DNA from: Bacillota bacterium
Lineage (GTDB): Bacteria; Bacillota; Sulfobacillia; Fermentithermobacillales; Fermentithermobacillaceae
NCBI GenBank assembly: GCA_012841065.1
Contig: DUVI01000031.1
Span: 1 to 41,333 of the forward strand
Reading direction: 5' to 3'
Length of the DNA: 41,333 nucleotides
Shown here: positions 26,069 to 33,497 of the stretch, piece by piece
How positions within the stretch are numbered: position 1 is the first letter of the stretch
Layout of the letters: each line of letters starts with the position of its first letter
Made by a program: the position numbers and the translations under genes
Notes under the pieces: model-generated
Databases searched by the model: none
What the model was told of the DNA's origin: nothing
Seen by the model: the letters and a program-made list of their open reading frames with translations, nothing else

Positions 26069-27061
26069 TTGTTACAGCGCATTTTTGGCCGACTATACAG
26101 ATCTGCTAGGAAGACAGCAACCAGCAGCCGTGAGCGCAGGTTCACCTTTTTGTTGGTGTACTCCCACGGCAGAACGCGAAGCATAAGTTTCAGTTTCACC
26201 ACGCTCGTGTCCGTGCTTGCCGTAGCGTGCATTTGCCTGTTTACCCTTGGAATGTTCGTCAACTCATATCTACAGACTGCCAGGGAGAATGAAGAACTTA
26301 ACTATCTCTACGACGTGGCAGGTATCCAAGAGATGCAGATACAGCATCTCCAGGAACATCTCAAGGACATGGCCGAAAGGCTTCGTCAGGCGGAGCTGGT
26401 TGAAAGGGAGACAAGGAGCATGCTTCTGGAAGAGGGCCTGATCCAAGAAGACGCTTCCGAGCTGTCAGCTATGGTCGCATCACGGCAGCTTGTCGCCGAG
26501 ACTACGTCCCGCTCCGGCAGAAGCATAAGCAGGATTCCACCTAGGGATATGGGTGTGGTTCTCGGATCTTTACGGCAGGCAGCTTTCGACCTAAACGGTG
26601 AGATCGCGTCACTGGAACAACGTATCGATGAACTCCGCGGGAAGGCCGAAGACGCGGTGTCCTATTCCAGGGCGCGACCAAGCATATGGCCTGCATACGG
26701 CACCATAACCTCAGTCTATGGTTGGAGAACCCATCCAATCACAGGAAGATATCATTTTCATGAGGGGCTTGATATTGGCGCCTCTTATCGTACGTCCATA
26801 CGGGCTACGGCTGACGGAACGGTCACGTTCACCGGTTACCAAGCGGGTTACGGTAGGTCTGTGAGAATTCGCCATGGATACGGGTTTGAGACGTTGTATT
26901 GCCATTGCAGCTCAGTCAGTGTGAGTACCGGGCAAAAAGTACAGCGCGGCGACATCATTGCCTATGTAGGCTCATCCGGCTCATCTACAGGACCTCACCT
27001 GCACTACGAAGTTTTCAAAGACGGAAAGAGACAAGACCCTATGGATTATCTTCCTAAGTGA
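26069..27061 (+). CDS. Membrane-anchored M23 family metallopeptidase
   Basis: This protein of about 330 residues has one N-terminal membrane helix (43-66), a coiled coil (about 72-125) and a C-terminal M23 (LytM-type) domain from about 205. Zinc ligands are visible: H231 and D235 in HEGLD, and H312 in HLHYE with H310; H279 is a further catalytic histidine. It is thus predicted to be an active peptidoglycan endopeptidase facing outward. TTG 26069 is chosen from GGGGGAG 8 nt upstream; GTG 25982 would add 29 residues. The bactofilin gene starts 19 nt later, a recurring pairing in bacteria in which the bactofilin positions the hydrolase. A SpoIIQ-like sporulation role is possible but unproven. 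Confidence 0.85.
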   Translation: MLQRIFGRLYRSARKTATSSRERRFTFLLVYSHGRTRSISFSFTTLVSVLAVACICLFTLGMFVNSYLQTARENEELNYLYDVAGIQEMQIQHLQEHLKDMAERLRQAELVERETRSMLLEEGLIQEDASELSAMVASRQLVAETTSRSGRSISRIPPRDMGVVLGSLRQAAFDLNGEIASLEQRIDELRGKAEDAVSYSRARPSIWPAYGTITSVYGWRTHPITGRYHFHEGLDIGASYRTSIRATADGTVTFTGYQAGYGRSVRIRHGYGFETLYCHCSSVSVSTGQKVQRGDIIAYVGSSGSSTGPHLHYEVFKDGKRQDPMDYLPK

Positions 27062-27080
27062 ACCCAGGAGGCACGCGTTG

Positions 27081-27485
27081 ATGTTTAGGTCAAAAGAATC
27101 AGGTAACCGGGGCGCCGCCTTTGAGAGCGTCCTCGGCAAAGGCATAGAAATCCAAGGTACTATGTTGTCAAAAGGCAGTCTGCGGGTAGACGGCAAACTT
27201 CAGGGTAAACTCCAATCTGAATGTGATGTCATGATTGGCCACGGCGCAGTTGTAAAAGCTCATATAGAAGCCGCCAACGTCACCATCGCAGGGGACGTCA
27301 CAGGCAATGTGAAGTGCACAGGACGGCTGGAACTCCTGTCCTCGGGCAGGCTAAGAGGAGACATTTCAGTCGGCAGCTTGGTTATATCAGAAGGCGCCGT
27401 GTTTTCAGGAGCAGCTGAGATGAGCAAGCTCGCCGAAACTCAAACTCAAGCCAAAGGGGTTACTGACAGGCAGAGGGAACATTGA
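27081..27485 (+). CDS. Bactofilin (polymer-forming cytoskeletal protein)
   Basis: This 134-residue protein has a bactofilin beta-helix domain at about 20-115, built from short repeats with regular Gly-Xaa-hydrophobic strands (GIEIQGTMLSKGSLRVDGKL, then further turns to VISEGAVFSG). It has charged, unstructured ends. Bactofilins assemble into nucleotide-free filaments on the membrane and often recruit peptidoglycan enzymes. ATG 27081 has AGGAGG 9 nt upstream. Its stop overlaps the next gene (TGATG), and the M23 peptidase immediately upstream is the likely partner. Confidence 0.9.
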   Translation: MFRSKESGNRGAAFESVLGKGIEIQGTMLSKGSLRVDGKLQGKLQSECDVMIGHGAVVKAHIEAANVTIAGDVTGNVKCTGRLELLSSGRLRGDISVGSLVISEGAVFSGAAEMSKLAETQTQAKGVTDRQREH

Positions 27486-28114
27486 TGTTCAAAGACAGGC
27501 AACACGCCGGCCGGGAGCTTTCCAGACTCCTCCAACCTTTGAAACTCCAAGATCCCCTGGTGCTTGCCATCCCACGAGGAGGCGTGGTGGTCGGGCAGCA
27601 GGTGGCACTTGACTTAAAGGCCGATTTAGACCTAGTCATGGCCAAGAAGATAGGAGCCCCGTTCAACCCCGAATTTGCAATAGCAGCAGTGGACCAGGAT
27701 GGTCATGTTACATTTCCGCCGGGAGGCGATACGTATGCCTCTCCTGACTACATACAGAACCGGGCACTGCATATCAGCAAACAAATAACTGAGCAAGTTG
27801 CTGACTTTCGTCAGGGCCGGAAGCCTATATTGGTTGAAGGCAGAGACGTCGTGGTAGTGGATGACGGTCTGGCCACAGGTCTTACCGCACTTGCTGCCAT
27901 AAAGTACGTACGCCGGCTGAAACCCCGGACTTTAGTGCTGGCCGTGCCGGTTTCACCGGAAGAAACTTTAGATACGCTCGGCCGATATACCGACGGAGTG
28001 GTATGTGTCCTCAAACCTTTCCCCTTTTATGCCGTAGGGCAATGGTATGACCGGTTTGACCAGGTCACGGACGAGACAGTGTGCCATATCCTTGCAGGGG
28101 GCCAATCACGCTGA
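27485..28114 (+). CDS. Predicted phosphoribosyltransferase (COG1926 type)
   Basis: This 209-residue protein has the PRPP-binding loop VVVVDDGLATGLTALAA at about 123-139 and the family's N-terminal LVLAIPRGGVVVGQQVA segment, with KKIGAPFNPEFAIAAV following. The family is known as predicted phosphoribosyltransferases; the acceptor base is not established, so no pathway can be assigned. ATG 27485 overlaps the bactofilin stop, so it is translated with the cytoskeletal/peptidase pair. The gene after it is 69 nt away. Confidence 0.85.
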   Translation: MFKDRQHAGRELSRLLQPLKLQDPLVLAIPRGGVVVGQQVALDLKADLDLVMAKKIGAPFNPEFAIAAVDQDGHVTFPPGGDTYASPDYIQNRALHISKQITEQVADFRQGRKPILVEGRDVVVVDDGLATGLTALAAIKYVRRLKPRTLVLAVPVSPEETLDTLGRYTDGVVCVLKPFPFYAVGQWYDRFDQVTDETVCHILAGGQSR

Positions 28115-28183
28115 ACTCCTGATAATCTCCGGACAGGTATTATTTAACGCCTTTGTGTGCATATTCTCCTAACAGGGGTACAT

Positions 28184-28843
28184 ATGTCACACGTGCGTTA
28201 CTCTATTCCGGTATCAAAGCCAAACCCGGGCAGGCGCGTAGCAGTGGCACTGTTGTCTGTGATTTCCCGTCTGGAACCCAGTATGGGTCCGGCGCCAACG
28301 GTGATCTGCGTAGGTAGTGACCGGGCCACTGGCGACAGCCTAGGTCCGCTGGTGGGGAGCATGCTCACCTGGAGCAGGTTCCCAGGGAAGGTGCTCGGCA
28401 CCTTGGAGCAACCGGTGCACGCCGGCAACCTGGAGCACGCCCTCATGCTCGTAGACGACACAAGCCCCATTATACTCGGTGTTGATGCATGCCTGGGCAC
28501 ACAAAGGGAAGTGGGCACGATCATCGTCAGCCAGGGCCCACTTAAACCGGGGCTCGGTGTAAGGAAACAACTGCCTCCTGTTGGCCATCTGCACATTGCG
28601 GGAGTAGTCAATGTAGGTGGCTTCATGGAGCATCTGGTGTTGCAGAGCACCAGGCTAAACCTGGTAGTTAAGATGGCCCAGGCAATTGCTTGGGGCATTA
28701 TCCACGCAGTAAACCACATGGAAGATTCGCGCCCCGGCGCAACTCCCGGACCACGGCCTTTAGAAAGCGATCCTATTCCACCGGGCCTAACGACCGACGG
28801 ACTTCCCTTACAACTTCTTCCGGTGTCCGGCCTGCAGCGGTGA
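28184..28843 (+). CDS. yyaC: YyaC-type sporulation protein (GPR-like, DUF1256)
   Basis: This 219-residue protein carries the DUF1256 fold, related to the spore germination protease GPR: VICVGSDRATGDSLGPLVGS at about 48-67, then ILGVDACLG and VGHLHIAGVVNVGGFMEHLVLQ-type segments. The Bacillus homologue is made in the forespore, so this gene points to an endospore former. ATG 28184 follows AGGGG by 5 nt; GTG 28157 is an upstream alternative. Its last 71 nt overlap, on the opposite strand, the YkuS-type gene. A long Pro-rich tail (from about 190) is not part of the fold. Confidence 0.85.
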   Translation: MSHVRYSIPVSKPNPGRRVAVALLSVISRLEPSMGPAPTVICVGSDRATGDSLGPLVGSMLTWSRFPGKVLGTLEQPVHAGNLEHALMLVDDTSPIILGVDACLGTQREVGTIIVSQGPLKPGLGVRKQLPPVGHLHIAGVVNVGGFMEHLVLQSTRLNLVVKMAQAIAWGIIHAVNHMEDSRPGATPGPRPLESDPIPPGLTTDGLPLQLLPVSGLQR

Positions 28844-29027
28844 TAACAGGTGAGCGTCTGGAGTCATCTATCCCCATGAAATCCCGATCCATTCCGGATA
28901 CTACTACCGCTTGCGCTCCATGCCGGTTCACATCGTTAGGATCCTTAATCTCCACCACAAGAAACCCTGCGGTTTCCAGTGCTTGCTGGAAAGGCCTGAG
29001 GCCTTGTTCCACTGCAATCTTGGTCAA
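28773..29027 (-). CDS. UPF0180/YkuS family protein
   Basis: This 84-residue protein begins MTKIAVEQGLRPFQQALE and contains VVVSGMDRDFMGI and SPVITAAGRTPEEVVREV, the conserved parts of the UPF0180 (YkuS) family. The function is unknown; the proteins are small, cytoplasmic and common in spore-forming Firmicutes. TTG 29027 is chosen over GTG 29030 because the very strong AAGGAGGTGA site is then 7 nt from the core. It is the only gene in the right arm on the minus strand, against replication direction, and its 3' end overlaps that of yyaC by 71 nt. Confidence 0.82.
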   Translation of the reverse strand: MTKIAVEQGLRPFQQALETAGFLVVEIKDPNDVNRHGAQAVVVSGMDRDFMGIDDSRRSPVITAAGRTPEEVVREVRRSLGPVE

Positions 29028-29167
29028 CACCTCACCTCCTTATGTGTTACTTTTCGCATGGGGCTAGCTCCATATGCACGCATCAGGCGCAGGAGCGCAA
29101 CAAACCCGGAAGGAACCATGGCACGTACCCTAGAATTATTTGGGAGCATGGACGGGGAGTGAGTTTC

Positions 29168-29662
29168 GTGTATTTGAGCCTCGAAGCAAAGGCTGCACGG
29201 ATGGTGAAACAAGGCCAGTATTCAGAGGCTGCTCAGGTGCTTGCCGGGAGGATAGGCACACGTGAAAAGGGAAGTGTTGCCATACTAAACCTTATGGCCG
29301 TGTGCAAGGCCAAGTTGGGTCAACTATATGAGGCAAAGACCATCTTGAAGCAGCTGGATCATGAATACCCGGGAAATCCGAGGGTGCTGAACAACCTCGG
29401 GAATATGGCATTGCTCGAAGGAGATGCATCAACGGCGCTTAAGCTTTACAAGGAGGCTGTGAAGCTCAGCCCCTGGTCATCAGAACCAAGGTTCAACATG
29501 TTCTTAGCTTACCGCGAACTTGGGGAGGTTGAAAAATCTCTCTGCTCATATCACGAGTTTGTCCTGATTAAGCGAATCAGTTATCTGAGCAAAGTGCTGG
29601 TCGGCGGGGCCCTGCTGGCAGCTGCCGCCGCGCTTATCCACGCCTGGCTTATGCATCCTTAG
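29168..29662 (+). CDS. TPR protein with C-terminal membrane anchor
   Basis: This 164-residue protein consists of tetratricopeptide-type helical repeats (about 3-33, 37-69, 71-104 with the NPRVLNNLGNMALLEGDASTA consensus, and 105-137), followed by a single membrane helix at about 141-161. There is no signal peptide, so it is probably tail-anchored with the TPR part in the cytoplasm. The TPR scaffold suggests protein binding. GTG 29168 has GGGGAGTGA upstream; a 14-codon open frame ends 5 nt before it. It starts a run of four envelope genes with 10-24 nt gaps. Confidence 0.8.
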   Translation: MYLSLEAKAARMVKQGQYSEAAQVLAGRIGTREKGSVAILNLMAVCKAKLGQLYEAKTILKQLDHEYPGNPRVLNNLGNMALLEGDASTALKLYKEAVKLSPWSSEPRFNMFLAYRELGEVEKSLCSYHEFVLIKRISYLSKVLVGGALLAAAAALIHAWLMHP

Positions 29663-29672
29663 GGGCCTGGTC

Positions 29673-30839
29673 ATGAGCTTAAGCCTACCCACTGTGAGGA
29701 AAACAAAGGATAGTCAGGCGCCTCCGGAACCAGGGCCCGGCGACTTGGCGAGGAAGCGCTTTCCCCGGAAACCGGTAATGCTTGCAATTTGTGCACTGGT
29801 TTTAGTAGGGGCGCTGTGTGTCATATACATGCTGCATAAGGACGTCACGCTGCCCAGGGTTGTGGTGTCAATCCCTGAATGTGAGCTCATAGCAATCCAT
29901 ACCTTGGGCTTTGTGATAGCCAGGGGGGGCTCTTCCGGCTTTCTCGGTGCCGACGGCTCCATATACCCAGTCGCCGGAACTTACGAATACATTATCACCT
30001 CAGGCCCATGGATACTTGGAGCAAACCCTCAGTCTATTGCCTTAATTCATCCGACTGACCCCGGGCCTCCGCCCCTTACCGTCAGGTTGGCGCCGGGAGA
30101 AAAACCTGTGCCGCTCCTTGAGGATGATGTGCTCCTAACATACCGGCCCCAACCGGAAACCAGGTTTGGCGAGCCCTGGCATTTGCGGGCCATTTCGCCA
30201 CGGGGATCCGTAATGTGGGACAACCAGATACCATACGCACCCCTGTTTGCACAATCCAACGGGCGTTATCTGATCGTTGCTGCAGTCGACATATCAGGAG
30301 GCGGGAACCCTTGGGTACAGTGCCTGTCAAAACATACAGGCGAAATCTTGTGGCAACAATCCCTTGGCGCGGGTGCATGGCGCTACCTCGCGGTTACCCC
30401 CGAAGGCAATATCAGAGCCGTGCTTGATTCATGTGCATATTGCCTCACGCCAGAGGGCCAAGTGGCATGGGCATACCGTCCTGCAGGTACTATAGTGTCG
30501 GCTGTGGCATCAACAGATATCGTCGCTGTATCGGTAACCAAGGATGTAAATGCGGCATTAAGCAAGCTGTACGGAAATGCTCAAGTGGTGGTACTCGGTC
30601 CCGGCGGGGACGTATTGTGGGATATGAAATCCATGGACGAACTTCCGAGGCCTTTCATAGTAGAAGGCCGTCTGGTCGTGCTCGAATCGGGGGGATTCTC
30701 GTGCTTTAACGTAGATACCGGAGATGTTTTGTTTTCCGCGAAGGTGGACGGGTATCCCATAGCGTGTGCAAAAGATGTTATTCTTGTATATAAAGACAAC
30801 GGCCTTGTGCTTGTAGACGCAGGAATTCCCAAACCGTAA
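29673..30839 (+). CDS. Membrane-anchored PQQ-like beta-propeller protein
   Basis: This 388-residue protein has a Pro-rich cytoplasmic lead (1-33), one membrane helix (about 36-54) and an outward domain of repeated beta-strand units resembling quinoprotein/WD-like propellers (TGEILWQQSLG, PEGQVAWAY, GGDVLWDM, DTGDVLFSAKV). These W-containing repeats indicate a PQQ-like propeller; no catalytic PQQ residues are evident, so a binding or sensing role is more likely. The closest analogue in layout is BamB, but this organism has no evidence of an outer membrane. ATG 29673 lies 10 nt after the TPR gene. Function unknown. Confidence 0.78.
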   Translation: MSLSLPTVRKTKDSQAPPEPGPGDLARKRFPRKPVMLAICALVLVGALCVIYMLHKDVTLPRVVVSIPECELIAIHTLGFVIARGGSSGFLGADGSIYPVAGTYEYIITSGPWILGANPQSIALIHPTDPGPPPLTVRLAPGEKPVPLLEDDVLLTYRPQPETRFGEPWHLRAISPRGSVMWDNQIPYAPLFAQSNGRYLIVAAVDISGGGNPWVQCLSKHTGEILWQQSLGAGAWRYLAVTPEGNIRAVLDSCAYCLTPEGQVAWAYRPAGTIVSAVASTDIVAVSVTKDVNAALSKLYGNAQVVVLGPGGDVLWDMKSMDELPRPFIVEGRLVVLESGGFSCFNVDTGDVLFSAKVDGYPIACAKDVILVYKDNGLVLVDAGIPKP

Positions 30840-30850
30840 GGTGATGCGGT

Positions 30851-31183
30851 ATGCAATCCAATACCAGACCGGGTGTAATAATTACCCTGGTATCCGCGTT
30901 CTTGTTGGAGCAGGGCTTGAAACCTCTCTCAGGCCCCGTGTGGTTCGTTGGCGTATTCCTGGGTGTTTACATAATTGCCAGGTTGAGTGTGCGCCAGAGC
31001 ACAGCAAAAGCTCCGGCGTATTTCGAAGACATATTTTTCGGGCTGGCTGTGTGCATTGGGCTCGGATTACTTGCATGGTACGCGGACACCCAGATTTCGA
31101 TATATACAGGGAAGCACGGGAGCCCGGCCATCCCTGCAGTTGTATTTGCATTCGCAGACAGGTGGACGTCACATGATCATTAG
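30851..31183 (+). CDS. Small membrane protein of unknown function
   Basis: This 110-residue protein has three hydrophobic stretches (about 6-22, 28-46, 61-78), a short charged loop between the second and third, and a hydrophilic end rich in His/Asp. I do not recognise a family. ATG 30851 has AAGGTGATG upstream and lies 11 nt after the propeller gene; the CvpA-like gene starts 24 nt after its stop. Its only strong feature is this fixed place between two other membrane-protein genes, so it may be part of the same membrane assembly. Confidence 0.65.
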   Translation: MQSNTRPGVIITLVSAFLLEQGLKPLSGPVWFVGVFLGVYIIARLSVRQSTAKAPAYFEDIFFGLAVCIGLGLLAWYADTQISIYTGKHGSPAIPAVVFAFADRWTSHDH

Positions 31184-31206
31184 CCTGCCGGAGGTGAGAT
31201 GTTTCC

Positions 31207-31920
31207 TTGAAACTGAACTACGCAGACGTGGCAATAGGCATTGTGGTGGCCCTTGGCTTCGTCAAAGGGTTTCTGGCGGGATTTTGGGCATCGGTCCTGA
31301 ACCTTGCAGGAATGTTCGCCAGCTTTCTAGGCGCCTATTTTCTTACAGGGCCGGCAGTAAACTACCTTGAGCGGGCAAGCGGATGGGTTACCCGTGTTAC
31401 GGCTTGGTGGGATGATATTTTCCTGCTCATCCCAAGTTACTCTAAGCCCTATGATCCCAATGCGGTGGCCGACTTCTTCGCAGGGATTGACTCAACCCCG
31501 TGGCTGAGGCCGATTTCGGCTCTTATCAAGGATCGTTTCCTGGAAATAGAGGCCATGGCAGGCGCTGGTGCAAGCTGGGGTGCTATATTGTCGTCTCTCA
31601 TGGCGCAACTGCTGGTGTCAGGCGTTGTGTTTTTCATCCTCCTGACAGTTCTAAGGTTTGTGTGGGCCCTGTTTTCAAGAACCCTTGCTTTCGCTGCTTC
31701 CTTGTCGCTGTCCCAGAGGATACTTGGCGGCCTGCTTCAAATGGCGCTCTCCCTTGTATGGTTATCCTTGATTGCCGGTGCATTGTACCCCCTGGTTGGA
31801 TTGGAGGTTTTAGCACCTGTAAGGGATGTTCTGGCGTCGTCCCACCTCATCGGGATCCTTTTGGGCATATATCAGGTATTGATTCCGGCAGTGATGTTGC
31901 AGATAAGTTCGCAATTGTGA
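31207..31920 (+). CDS. CvpA-family membrane protein
   Basis: This 237-residue integral membrane protein shows the CvpA pattern: an opening helix after NYADVAIGIVVALGFVKGFLAG (about 6-28), a second helix at 30-50, an amphipathic middle, and further helices at about 130-155, 165-190 and 205-230. CvpA proteins have been linked to bacteriocin production and envelope stress in Gram-negative bacteria; function in Firmicutes is not settled. TTG 31207 has GGAGGTGA about 10 nt upstream. It ends the TPR/propeller/membrane run and lies 21 nt before DUF951. Confidence 0.75.
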   Translation: MKLNYADVAIGIVVALGFVKGFLAGFWASVLNLAGMFASFLGAYFLTGPAVNYLERASGWVTRVTAWWDDIFLLIPSYSKPYDPNAVADFFAGIDSTPWLRPISALIKDRFLEIEAMAGAGASWGAILSSLMAQLLVSGVVFFILLTVLRFVWALFSRTLAFAASLSLSQRILGGLLQMALSLVWLSLIAGALYPLVGLEVLAPVRDVLASSHLIGILLGIYQVLIPAVMLQISSQL

Positions 31921-31941
31921 TTGTCAGGGAGGTTCGGTAGT

Positions 31942-32148
31942 ATGCTGTTGGATCCTCCGCTCAGGCCAGGGGATGTAGTACAGCTTAAGAAGCGCCATGC
32001 ATGTGGCAGTGATCTATGGAAAGTGTTGTTTGCAGGCGCAGATGTGAGACTCAAATGCGTGATATGCGGCAGGGTAATCTTCATTGACAGGGGCAAGTTT
32101 TCGTCCAGGCTTAAGAAGCGGGTTGAGATTACAGAAGCTGGAAACTAG
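31942..32148 (+). CDS. DUF951 small zinc-finger-like protein
   Basis: This 68-residue protein matches DUF951: DVVQLKKRHACGSDLWKVL, then GADVRLKCVICGRVIFIDRGKF. Three cysteines (one in ACG and two in CVIC) and His could bind a metal, and the end is basic. Family members often lie near rpsF/ychF in Firmicutes. Function is unknown. ATG 31942 follows GGGAGG by 9 nt. Confidence 0.85.
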   Translation: MLLDPPLRPGDVVQLKKRHACGSDLWKVLFAGADVRLKCVICGRVIFIDRGKFSSRLKKRVEITEAGN

Positions 32149-32160
32149 CTTCTCTGGCGC

Positions 32161-32189
32161 TTGAGTTTGGAGATATAGATGGCTATAAT
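32161..32189 (+). promoter_or_regulatory. Promoter of the rpsF-ssb-rpsR operon
   Basis: TTGAGT (32161-32166) and TATAAT (32184-32189) are spaced by exactly 17 nt. Transcription would begin near 32196, leaving a leader of about 90 nt before rpsF that contains the hairpin at 32214-32229. Confidence 0.8.
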
Positions 32190-32200
32190 GATCTTTGCGC

Positions 32201-32245
32201 CGGTTGAGCGACGCGGAGCGAAGGCTCCGGTTACTCCCGCCCTGA
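32201..32245 (+). promoter_or_regulatory. Candidate S6:S18 autoregulatory leader hairpin
   Basis: The rpsF leader holds a stem CGGAGC/GCTCCG (32214-32229) with a GAAG loop, followed by GGTTACTCCCG. In many bacteria the S6:S18 complex binds its own leader through a hairpin with a CCG bulge and a nearby ACC. CCG and related elements occur here, but I cannot fold the motif to consensus by eye, so this is only a candidate based on position and shape. Confidence 0.35.
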
Positions 32246-32285
32246 CAGAGGGGCCGCAAAAGTCCATGGGAGGAGGTATAGAAGA

Positions 32286-32717
32286 ATGCGCACTTATGAA
32301 ATGCTGATCCTTGTGCGTCCCGACTACGACGATGAGAAGATTGCCTCAATAATTGCCAGGTACACTGATGTCATAACCAATCTGCAAGGCTCGGTTACCA
32401 CAGCTGAAAAGTGGGCCAAGCGCAGGCTGGCCTACGAAATCAACGACCTAAGAGAAGGCATCTACCTTATTTTTGTCTTCACGGGTACTGCACAGGTGGC
32501 AGATGAACTTGACCGCCTGCTGAAGATCGATCAGGAAATCATGAGACACATGATTTGCAGGATTGATCATAGTGCTAAGCTTGAACAAAAGCTGCAGCAG
32601 AAGAGGGCGAGGACCCCAGAGGGCAAGCCTCAACGGGATGCAAAAGCGCCAGAAGCAGCTCCTGAAGCTGCCGTGGTCAGCGACGATAACGGCAAAGAAG
32701 ACTCAAGCGAGAATTAG
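32286..32717 (+). CDS. rpsF: 30S ribosomal protein S6
   Basis: This 143-residue protein begins MRTYEMLILVRPDYDDEKI and includes EKWAKRRLAYEINDLREGIY, the S6 core of about 95 residues; it binds S18 on the platform of the small subunit. A tail of about 45 residues is Lys/Ala/Glu-rich and acidic at the end, longer than in Bacillus, and likely unstructured. ATG 32286 has GGAGGAGG upstream. It heads the classical rpsF-ssb-rpsR operon, with the promoter at 32161. Confidence 0.97.
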   Translation: MRTYEMLILVRPDYDDEKIASIIARYTDVITNLQGSVTTAEKWAKRRLAYEINDLREGIYLIFVFTGTAQVADELDRLLKIDQEIMRHMICRIDHSAKLEQKLQQKRARTPEGKPQRDAKAPEAAPEAAVVSDDNGKEDSSEN

Positions 32718-32765
32718 GTCCGATAGATTTAGGTTAGAGAAAGTAAGTTTTTTGGAGGGGAGACA

Positions 32766-33161
32766 GTGCTCAACCGGATAGTGATAATAGGGAGACTAAC
32801 CAGGCAACCGGAGCTCCGGATTACCCCCAGCGGGGTTTCTGTCACCACGATCACCGTGGCAGTGGATCGCAGGCCGACCCAAACCGGCCAAAGAGCGACT
32901 GATTTCATCGACGTGGTGCTCTTTGGGAAACTGGCTGAGATCACCTGCAGGTACATGGACAAGGGACGGTTGGTGGCAGTCGAGGGCAGACTTCAGAGCC
33001 GCAGCTACGAAACCAAAGACGGCCAGCGGCGCAGGGTTTGGGAAGTTGTTGCCGACTCGATCCAGTTCCTTGACAGAGCCAGGAACCAGGATCAAATGCC
33101 TTCAGAACCCATCCCGGGGGCCGGGCCTGATGATGAGGACATACCGACGTTTACAGAGTGA
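32766..33161 (+). CDS. ssb: Single-stranded DNA-binding protein
   Basis: This 131-residue OB-fold protein coats single-stranded DNA in replication, repair and recombination. MLNRIVIIGRLTRQPELR and the YMDKGRLVAVEGRLQSRSYE core are typical. The linker is short, and the acidic tail ends DDEDIPTFTE, so the usual DIPF tip that recruits partner proteins is broken by a Thr and extended by TE. GTG 32766 has GGAGGGG upstream. It sits between rpsF and rpsR as usual. Confidence 0.96.
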   Translation: MLNRIVIIGRLTRQPELRITPSGVSVTTITVAVDRRPTQTGQRATDFIDVVLFGKLAEITCRYMDKGRLVAVEGRLQSRSYETKDGQRRRVWEVVADSIQFLDRARNQDQMPSEPIPGAGPDDEDIPTFTE

Positions 33162-33198
33162 TATAGATCCCAAACCTTTTTGTTGAGGGGGGTTACGG

Positions 33199-33426
33199 TT
33201 GCGTAGAAACGGGCGTAAATCACGCAGGCGCGTATGCAATTTCTGCGTGGACGGTATCGCATATATTGACTACAAAGATACCAATAGGATGCGCAGGTAC
33301 ATTACCGAGCGTGGCAAGATTTTGCCCAGGAGGATCACCGGTAACTGTGCCAGGCACCAGCGCATGCTCACAAGAGCGATTAAGAGAGCACGGGTAATGG
33401 CACTGATGCCATATACTATCGACTAA
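33199..33426 (+). CDS. rpsR: 30S ribosomal protein S18 (zinc-binding form)
   Basis: This 75-residue protein has the S18 core [28 protein letters not shown]. Cysteines C13 and C16 (CNFC) and C50 with H53 (CARH) make it the zinc-containing C+ form; zinc-free paralogues lack these. TTG 33199 has GAGGGGGG upstream. It partners S6, encoded just upstream. A large hairpin follows the stop. Confidence 0.97.
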   Translation: MRRNGRKSRRRVCNFCVDGIAYIDYKDTNRMRRYITERGKILPRRITGNCARHQRMLTRAIKRARVMALMPYTID

Positions 33427-33433
33427 GGGTAAG

Positions 33434-33470
33434 CGTCAGGCCGGGTGATTGCATAATGCCTGGCCTGGCG
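33434..33470 (+). terminator. Long GC-rich hairpin after rpsR
   Basis: Bases 33434-33445 pair with 33459-33470 in a 12-bp stem (two G-U pairs) around a 13-nt loop, followed by TTTGAATTCT. It lies 8 nt after the rpsR stop and just before the likely DUF2232 start, so it may terminate or attenuate the ribosomal-protein transcript. The T-tract is imperfect. Confidence 0.6.
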
Positions 33471-33497
33471 TTTGAATTCTATCTTGGAGGGCATCCG

